In this document: positions 58,480 to 64,000 of the stretch, piece after piece
Numbering within the stretch: the first letter of the stretch is position 1
Layout: the number at the start of each line of letters is the position of its first letter
Assembly (NCBI GenBank): GCA_964648695.1
Contig: CAZYLH010000002.1
Span: 13,655-77,654, forward strand
Reading direction: 5' to 3'
Source of the DNA: UBA4292 sp964648695
Lineage (GTDB): Bacteria; Bacillota; Clostridia; Lachnospirales; Lachnospiraceae
Length of the DNA: 64,000 bases
Program-made: the position numbers and the translations under genes
Notes under the pieces: generated by a model
What the model saw: the letters and a program-made list of their open reading frames with translations, nothing else
Told to the model about the DNA's origin: nothing
Database searches by the model: none

Positions 58480-60540
58480 CTATTCATTTAAGGCTTTGTA
58501 GAATAATTCTACAATCGCATCCGCCGCATGTCCGTCCCGCTTATCAAAAAACAGCTTTGCAAATGGCTCTATGCGCTCTGTCTCATAGTCTTCCTTTTGA
58601 ATGGCCATGATAAGCTCGTCCAGTGTATATACAATTTTTCCCGGCACATTAAGCCCAAAATCAAAGTAAAAGTCCCTGTCTCTGATGTATTCTTCCAAGT
58701 CAAATGCATAAAACAGCATCGGAACCTTTAATAGCGATGCCTCAAATACCAGAGAAGAATAATCCGTGATAACCACATCAGCCACAAAGAGCAGCTCATT
58801 TAGCTCTGTCTCACCTGAGAGATCTAAAACCTGCTGTTTGTAGGTCTTTCTTACCGGCTGTGCCTGCTGCACAAACGGGTGATGCTTGATGATGATAGCA
58901 TAATCCTCTCCTAGCACTTTGCAGACACGGTTTACATCAAACATGCCAACCGGGTAATATGCAGTCTGTCTCAGTGTCCCGCGGAAGGTCGGGGCAAATA
59001 ATATGATCTTTTTACCTTTAAGATGCGAATACTTCTCGTAAAACTTATCTATCACCCGCTTGCGATAGTCCGCATCAAAGAACACATCTGTTCTGGCTAT
59101 GCCCGTTGGGATAACATTCTCATCCGGAACGCCAAAGCCCTCGGCATAGCATTTCTTACAATATGTTGAGCTGACAGTGACATAGTCGTAATTTCGATGG
59201 TTGCGGGTCTTTTGCGTGGAGCCGTCAGGTTTTCCAAGCCTGGTAAATCCAAATGTCTTAAACGCACCGCAGGCATGCCACAGCTGAATAACCTTTGTAT
59301 CCTTCTTGATATCCAGATAGTGGATCTGCGGCGTATATTCATCTAAGAATATTACCTTTGAGATGGCGCAGCTATGTGCGAAATTTTTAATTTCCTTCAA
59401 GCTCCACTGATGGGTATCCTTGGTTGAGAGAATGAACTGAATATCAAGCTTGGGATCATTTTTTATTTTGTCGTAGACATAGACAAAATTTCCGGACAGA
59501 TCAGTTCTTCTCACGGAGATAAAGGTCACGCGATTATTTTGTATGGGTTTTTTCTTATAATGATTATAAAATTTAATGATCAGCCATGCCTTGATCTTCT
59601 GGTTTGAGATCTTAATATACGCAAACTTCTTGATACACTCATTTGCATGTTTTAATATAGTCCTTAGTGCCCCGGTTGTATCCCCCTTCGCCTCTGAGGG
59701 TATAACGCCAAAATGCGCCAGCACGCCGCCAAACAAAAACCAGGGAAGAAACAATATTCCCACCACAAACGCTACAGCGTCAAATACCACCGACAAAACG
59801 CTAGACACTGCCTGTGGATTAATTCCAGAAAACAACAGCACCCTGTTTTTTATGTGCTGCGCTGTTCTAAGGACAAATGTCTTTTCCTTATTAGTAAGTT
59901 TTACTATGCCAAATAGGCTTAGCACGGACTCCAAAATAAACCATGGAATCAAACATACGGCAAGGCCAAATGACACCAGGCGGTATAAAAATGACAACAC
60001 CTTAACCGGAAAAGAAGGGTTGCAAATGGTCTTTGCCATCCGCTTGTTGACATCAAAATGCAAAACATTTCCTCTTCCGGAAACCGTAAATATTTTTCCG
60101 TCACACCTTTGCTTTTGCGGCGACATCACGACATTTATCTTTTCCTCGTAATAGTTTCCAAAGGCAAGATTTAAGTGCATGTCAAAGGGAAGAAATTTTT
60201 TTCTGGTATTCCAAAAGACATGCTCGAGCTGATATTTATATGTCGCTGTGAATTTACAGAGTCCATCCACATGCTCTACAGTATTTACCGGGATAGGGAT
60301 CCTTCGATTCTCCTCACCATTGTCAAAATACATTGTAAGCCTTGGCTTTATGAGCTCATAGTAGGAATTGTTCATCAGTGAGGCTTTTGCCTCTTCTTTG
60401 ACCTCTATTTTTTCCAGCTCGTCAAAGCCCAGTAAAGCTGCCTCAAGTATTGTTCCAGAAACAGTGATCTCCATTTGAAACCTATCGATGATAAGGTTTG
60501 CTATCTTGATATTATATCCCTTTTCCACAATTTCCTCCAC
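58480..60540 (-). CDS. TagF/TarL-like CDP-polyol glycerophosphotransferase with membrane hairpins
   Basis: A 686-aa protein. Residues about 335-686 form the CDP-glycerol glycerophosphotransferase domain with WHACGAFKTFGF (catalytic His), FAPTFRG, IIKHHPF and VVITDYSSLVFEASL. It would polymerise polyol-phosphate units of a teichoic-acid-like polymer from CDP donors. Unusually, two hydrophobic units (about 181-213 and 248-280) precede it and resemble each other, and an N-terminal beta-rich domain (about 1-165) is of unknown function. It follows LicD by 17 bp in the TagG-TagH-LicD transcript. Confidence 0.88.
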   Translation of the reverse strand: MEEIVEKGYNIKIANLIIDRFQMEITVSGTILEAALLGFDELEKIEVKEEAKASLMNNSYYELIKPRLTMYFDNGEENRRIPIPVNTVEHVDGLCKFTATYKYQLEHVFWNTRKKFLPFDMHLNLAFGNYYEEKINVVMSPQKQRCDGKIFTVSGRGNVLHFDVNKRMAKTICNPSFPVKVLSFLYRLVSFGLAVCLIPWFILESVLSLFGIVKLTNKEKTFVLRTAQHIKNRVLLFSGINPQAVSSVLSVVFDAVAFVVGILFLPWFLFGGVLAHFGVIPSEAKGDTTGALRTILKHANECIKKFAYIKISNQKIKAWLIIKFYNHYKKKPIQNNRVTFISVRRTDLSGNFVYVYDKIKNDPKLDIQFILSTKDTHQWSLKEIKNFAHSCAISKVIFLDEYTPQIHYLDIKKDTKVIQLWHACGAFKTFGFTRLGKPDGSTQKTRNHRNYDYVTVSSTYCKKCYAEGFGVPDENVIPTGIARTDVFFDADYRKRVIDKFYEKYSHLKGKKIILFAPTFRGTLRQTAYYPVGMFDVNRVCKVLGEDYAIIIKHHPFVQQAQPVRKTYKQQVLDLSGETELNELLFVADVVITDYSSLVFEASLLKVPMLFYAFDLEEYIRDRDFYFDFGLNVPGKIVYTLDELIMAIQKEDYETERIEPFAKLFFDKRDGHAADAIVELFYKALNE

Positions 60541-60557
60541 AACTCACAAATGCTTCC

Positions 60558-61475
60558 CTACAATAAGTTTTCCGGCGTTTTTTTAAGTGCAAACCGCAGA
60601 ACAGAGTGTCTCTCCCTCTCCTCCTCATCTGGGACAGTTAAGTAAGACCCATACATCCTTTTAAGATACGGCTCAGCCTCATTCATGCCGACAAAATTTT
60701 CGGTCTCAAACGGGCGGCGCTTTCCCGGAAAGAATACATCCCTTTCATATAGCTCTCCGAAGAAATGCTTGCGCCCGCTTGGAATGCTAACCCATTTTGA
60801 GGCATGATTTTTATAGATTGAAAGCCATTTTTCTGTAAAAAGAAGCCATCTCCTAAAAGAGATGATCGAAAAAATCCTTCCTATAAACACCTTTAGACGG
60901 ATAGACGTATTAATCTCACTGTCCTTAGTATATTTAAGCAGTCTGTCCTTCTTGGTATACATGCGAACGCAGGAGCATATTAGGAGCAGCCCGTCGCTGA
61001 TAATCCCGTGAAAAAATTTAAGCACTGGGTTTGAGAAGGTATTTTCAACCGGATAAATGTCGATGAAAATCCCCGCCTTTTCCTCATCCGTATCAAACAC
61101 TTCCATAAATTCCGTGTTCTTTACGCGAACCTTCATAAAATGCAGGTCATATTTAGCGTCCGTCCTTACATCCTGCAGCCAGTATTTATCACCAAACTCA
61201 CGCTTAAAAAACTCCGGAAATTTATCAAAGTCCATACGGGGCATACAGATGTCAATGTCATCATCCCACGGGATAAATCCCTTATGGCGAACCATCCCCA
61301 ACATAGCTCCGCCCGCAAGGGCATAGGTCAGATGATATTTCTCACAGACATGGTCTATATCCTTCATGGCGCCCAGCAAAATTTTCTGAAGCCCTGCTAT
61401 ATCCTCGTCCGTCAGCTGATAAAGCTCCTTATTTCCGATCGCAAGCTTTCGCAGTCCGTTATAGGTCTCAAGCAC
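60558..61475 (-). CDS. LicD-family phosphotransferase
   Basis: A 305-aa nucleotidyltransferase-fold protein. The metal site is in GGAMLGMVRHKGFIPWDDD with DIDICMP. LicD proteins transfer phosphocholine or similar phospho-groups from CDP donors to wall polymers; with the TagF-like neighbour it probably decorates or initiates the same polymer. The start follows a short gap after the TagH gene. Confidence 0.88.
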   Translation of the reverse strand: MLETYNGLRKLAIGNKELYQLTDEDIAGLQKILLGAMKDIDHVCEKYHLTYALAGGAMLGMVRHKGFIPWDDDIDICMPRMDFDKFPEFFKREFGDKYWLQDVRTDAKYDLHFMKVRVKNTEFMEVFDTDEEKAGIFIDIYPVENTFSNPVLKFFHGIISDGLLLICSCVRMYTKKDRLLKYTKDSEINTSIRLKVFIGRIFSIISFRRWLLFTEKWLSIYKNHASKWVSIPSGRKHFFGELYERDVFFPGKRRPFETENFVGMNEAEPYLKRMYGSYLTVPDEEERERHSVLRFALKKTPENLL

Positions 61476-61486
61476 CTCTTTGTCCT

Positions 61487-62215
61487 CTATTTCATAAACT
61501 TCCTGTATTCGTCAAGAACTTCGTCCGGCTCTCCGATCATCCTTATCTGTCCGTCATGCATCCACATAACTTTCGAGCAGAGCTCCTTTAATGTGGAAAG
61601 GCTGTGGGAGACGATCATCACTGTCCGGTTCTCATCGCCGATAAGGGTGCGCATCTTTTTCATACTCTTTTTTCTAAAATGCTCATCACCCACGCTTAGC
61701 ACCTCGTCCACCAGCATGATATCCGTCTCCAAAATGACGGTTATGGAAAATGCAAGCTTTGAGTGCATGCCGCTTGAATAAGTGCGCACGGGCCTGTCTA
61801 TAAACTCTCCAAGCTCTGAAAATTCGATAATGCTTGCCATTTTCTCCTGAATCTCCTTCTCAGAAAATCCCAAGAGAAGGCCCACCAGCATGATATTTTC
61901 CCTGCCTGTTAGGTTTATCTTAAAGCCAATGCCGATAGCTAAAAGAGCTACCGAATGGCCTTTTAGATCAATCAAACCCTGATCCGGTGAAAAAATGCCC
62001 GCAATGGCCTTTAACATGGTGGATTTACCGCTTCCATTTTTTCCGATAATCCCCCATATCTCTCCCCTTGGAACAGAAAAGGACACATCCTTCACCGCCT
62101 CAAAGCTGTCGTTTTTGTTTGACTTTCCCCGAAGCAGCATTTTCTTTATGGAGTATGACTTAAGTCTTTTATATGATATACTCAGATTTTTTACTTCGAT
62201 CGCAATATCTTCCAT
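61487..62215 (-). CDS. tagH: Polysaccharide/teichoic acid ABC exporter ATPase, TagH type
   Basis: A 242-aa ATPase with Walker A GKNGSGKSTMLKAI, signature YSSGMHSKLAFS and Walker B IMLVDEVLSVGD. This YSSGM signature marks exporters of O-antigen and teichoic acids. It lacks the extra C-terminal domain of B. subtilis TagH. It overlaps the permease gene by 1 bp. Confidence 0.9.
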   Translation of the reverse strand: MEDIAIEVKNLSISYKRLKSYSIKKMLLRGKSNKNDSFEAVKDVSFSVPRGEIWGIIGKNGSGKSTMLKAIAGIFSPDQGLIDLKGHSVALLAIGIGFKINLTGRENIMLVGLLLGFSEKEIQEKMASIIEFSELGEFIDRPVRTYSSGMHSKLAFSITVILETDIMLVDEVLSVGDEHFRKKSMKKMRTLIGDENRTVMIVSHSLSTLKELCSKVMWMHDGQIRMIGEPDEVLDEYRKFMK

Positions 62216-63009
62216 TATACCACCTTGATATAGCTGTTCTCATTCTTATAAATCAGGCGAATGCCCAGGGCGGATATCAAAATTCCCGCAATAAACCAGG
62301 CACAAACCCACTTGTACTGTGCCATGGATTCATAGAGCAAGGCCCTTCTCGTGGACGAGATCATCACCGCCACCGGATTCCACTGCGTCACGTACTCTCC
62401 GACCTTTGTCCCAAATTTAGCGCCCACTCTCTTTTCCACATCATAAAAGACTCCGGTGGCATAAAACATCAGCCTCAAAACTATCCTGAGCACATTTGAC
62501 AAATCCTCCACATAGACGCCAAAATGCAAAAGGAATGTGCATATTCCAAACGTCACCGTCATAAGAGCAAGTATCAGTGGGAAAATCCAGAGAACATTCC
62601 AGGTTACAGGCACTCTGTAAACGCCCATCATCACAAAGACGATGGCAAATGAGATCAGCATCTTAAATGTGTTCACATAGAGCTTTACAAATATCAGCAT
62701 ATATTTGGGCAGATAAACTCTGGAAACAATCGACTTATTGTTTCTGACAATCTTAACGCTGTCTGTCAGCATGTGGTTAAAAAACTGCCACATAGTGATG
62801 CCGATATAAATGAAAATAGGAAAATACTCTTCAGATGCGCCAAACACTACGCCAAACACAAACGCGTAGACTAACATAAAGCAAAACGGCTCTATCACCC
62901 ACCAGAGCCAATTTAGGTGAGAATTTGCAATCTCCGCCCTAAGCTCTGACTGCCCCGCATATACCACATAATGAAAATATTTTTTTATGTCACCAACAAA
63001 TCTCTTCAT
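62215..63009 (-). CDS. tagG: Polysaccharide/teichoic acid ABC exporter permease, TagG type
   Basis: A 264-aa ABC-2-type permease with six membrane helices. The amphipathic N-terminus, WWVIEPFCFMLVYAFVFG, YIGITMWQFF and WNPVAVMISSTRRAL are characteristic. It flips undecaprenyl-linked polymer across the membrane with TagH. The gene starts after a 175-bp gap from the DUF4422 gene. Confidence 0.9.
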   Translation of the reverse strand: MKRFVGDIKKYFHYVVYAGQSELRAEIANSHLNWLWWVIEPFCFMLVYAFVFGVVFGASEEYFPIFIYIGITMWQFFNHMLTDSVKIVRNNKSIVSRVYLPKYMLIFVKLYVNTFKMLISFAIVFVMMGVYRVPVTWNVLWIFPLILALMTVTFGICTFLLHFGVYVEDLSNVLRIVLRLMFYATGVFYDVEKRVGAKFGTKVGEYVTQWNPVAVMISSTRRALLYESMAQYKWVCAWFIAGILISALGIRLIYKNENSYIKVV

Positions 63010-63099
63010 TATTCTTTACCCGTTTATTACTCCTAATACCCAATCCGTATATTGTAGCCTAAATCTTCTCATCTGTCCATATTTTTTTGCAAGAAGTAA

Positions 63100-63119
63100 A
63101 GGCCAAATAAACTTGGCCT
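63100..63119 (-). terminator. Weak hairpin after the DUF4422 gene
   Basis: AGGCCAA (63100-63106) and TTGGCCT (63113-63119) form a 7-bp stem with a 6-nt loop; on the minus strand TTTAC follows. Possible weak terminator between the glycosyltransferase and tagG. Confidence 0.4.
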
Positions 63120-63184
63120 CTCTCATCACACATAATTATTTTAAAAACTAATTAGCGCCCTTAACCGCTTAAATTTTACGCCCT

Positions 63185-63958
63185 CTATACACTGGCGCTG
63201 TATTTTCTGTGGAAAAACTTTGCCATCAAAAAATTTGAAACCTTTTTCCACACTTTATGCTTTTCCATAAATATATATGGAACTTCCTTGTAAGGAATCT
63301 GATTATGCTCCACCCAGACGTTTAGCAAAATCTCTCCGATGCGCCCAAACACCCTGGCTTCAAAAGGGTTATATCTGGAAATATCCAGACGTCCTTCCAT
63401 CTCAAATAAAATATCAAAAAGCCATTCACAGTAGGCGTCATAGATGTCACGTCTTGCGATAAACATATTAAACATATGGGCGCTGGTGCGTCCCATGACA
63501 AGATCAAACTCACGCAGATACTCCGGACAGCGCTCCCAAATGACCTGTCGCGCAAGTTCTAATGCCTCCGGCTCATGCGTGTGCTCATAATGACTTCTCA
63601 CCGTCTCTATAAAATAATGCCGCTTTCCGGGGAGTATCAGATTATAATCCTTAAAGATCTCCTCCATCTGGCTGCCTGTGAGCACACAGTCAAACTTATC
63701 AGTGCCCCTGCACTTTCCTCTAAAATGTCTGCGATAGTGCGCTAGCCCCACATAATCCGCCTTTAAATTCTTCCATGCCCAGTAGATTGCGGTCTCCTCG
63801 CAAAAGGTGGCATTTTTATTTGAGATATTGTCCCCGCTTCTATCCCCAATAAACCCTATATTTTTTTTAGGCTTGTAGCCGACATGGATCGGAAGATACA
63901 CCGGATCCTTCGGCATACGATACGGCTTGTGAACCGCGACAAGTACCTTAATATCCAT
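63185..63958 (-). CDS. DUF4422 family glycosyltransferase
   Basis: A 257-aa cytosolic protein matching DUF4422: IKVLVAVHKPYRMP at the start, ISNKNATFCEETAIYWAWKN, DYVGLAHYRRHF and RTSAHMFNMFIARRDIYDAYCEWLF. Such proteins occur in capsule and wall polysaccharide loci and are treated as glycosyltransferases. It is upstream of tagG and may continue a locus beyond the window edge. Confidence 0.88.
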   Translation of the reverse strand: MDIKVLVAVHKPYRMPKDPVYLPIHVGYKPKKNIGFIGDRSGDNISNKNATFCEETAIYWAWKNLKADYVGLAHYRRHFRGKCRGTDKFDCVLTGSQMEEIFKDYNLILPGKRHYFIETVRSHYEHTHEPEALELARQVIWERCPEYLREFDLVMGRTSAHMFNMFIARRDIYDAYCEWLFDILFEMEGRLDISRYNPFEARVFGRIGEILLNVWVEHNQIPYKEVPYIFMEKHKVWKKVSNFLMAKFFHRKYSASV

Positions 63959-64000
63959 AAATTATACCAGTTGTAACCATGTGATAATCCCCCTGCTTTT

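Noticed and set aside
61140..61781. 213-codon plus-strand frame across licD and tagH
   Set aside because: Crosses two well-supported minus-strand genes and has no recognisable features.

Overview
The window looks like chromosome from a low-to-medium GC, Gram-positive anaerobe of the Clostridia; Lachnospiraceae is my best guess, by inference only. The signs are an oxygen-sensitive class III ribonucleotide reductase with its activase, a radical-SAM enzyme and a ferredoxin-type aldo/keto reductase; ScpAB condensin subunits; a division (dcw) cluster with ftsZ but no ftsA; BlaI/M56 regulators; teichoic-acid-type export genes; strong AGGAGG ribosome sites; and frequent GTG/TTG starts. Nearly all genes lie on the minus strand. 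Only three are on the plus strand: a class A PBP, a UvrD-like helicase and a GH106-like glycosidase. I see no rRNA, tRNA, CRISPR array or insertion sequence, and no gene-free stretch over 300 bases.

Layout. 1-3.3 kb: a DUF4956 membrane protein (cut by the window edge), a VTC-domain polyphosphate polymerase and an OmpR-type two-component pair. 3.4-13.7 kb: D-Ala-D-Ala carboxypeptidase, an APH-type kinase, transketolase, threonyl-tRNA synthetase, scpB/scpA, a metallophosphoesterase and a PdaA-like deacetylase lipoprotein. 13.7-18.6 kb: typA and, divergently, the class A PBP. 18.7-28.9 kb: the dcw cluster, transcribed mraZ-rsmH-ftsL-ftsI-mraY-murD-ftsW-ftsQ-ftsZ. 29.1-32.5 kb: a multidomain SF1 helicase with an inserted nuclease-like domain, C4 zinc fingers and an RQC-like winged helix. 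32.5-39.1 kb: GH106-like enzyme, lgt, sialate O-acetylesterase and ilvE. 39.2-43.3 kb: an orphan ABC ATPase and an aldo/keto reductase-larB-larC operon for the nickel-pincer cofactor. 43.4-47.0 kb: nrdG, nrdD (with a pair of NrdR-type boxes) and araD. 47.2-48.8 kb: BlaI and an M56 peptidase broken by a 100-N gap. 48.9-64 kb: a minus-strand run holding lysA, a rhomboid-like protein, an SDR, an IspD-like cytidylyltransferase, an unknown membrane protein, holA, an ABC-F ATPase and an M18 aminopeptidase, then a TagF-like transferase, LicD, the TagH/TagG-type ABC exporter and a DUF4422 glycosyltransferase.

How it works together. Much of the window builds or remodels the envelope: precursor synthesis (mraY, murD), polymerisation and crosslinking (ftsW, ftsI, class A PBP), trimming (dacA, PdaA-like), lipoprotein maturation (lgt), division (ftsZ, ftsQ, ftsL) and an anionic glycopolymer made from CDP-activated units and exported by TagGH.

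The most notable observations are the SF1 helicase/nuclease/RQC-like architecture; a 100-N gap flanked by an exact 55-bp duplication that, when collapsed, restores an intact M56 gene; a perfect 13-bp hairpin that buries the ribosome site of the polyphosphate polymerase; an (AT)11 tract and a dyad at the ftsZ promoter; a TagF-like protein with a duplicated membrane hairpin; and a rhomboid-fold protein that lacks the catalytic serine motif but carries a zinc ribbon.
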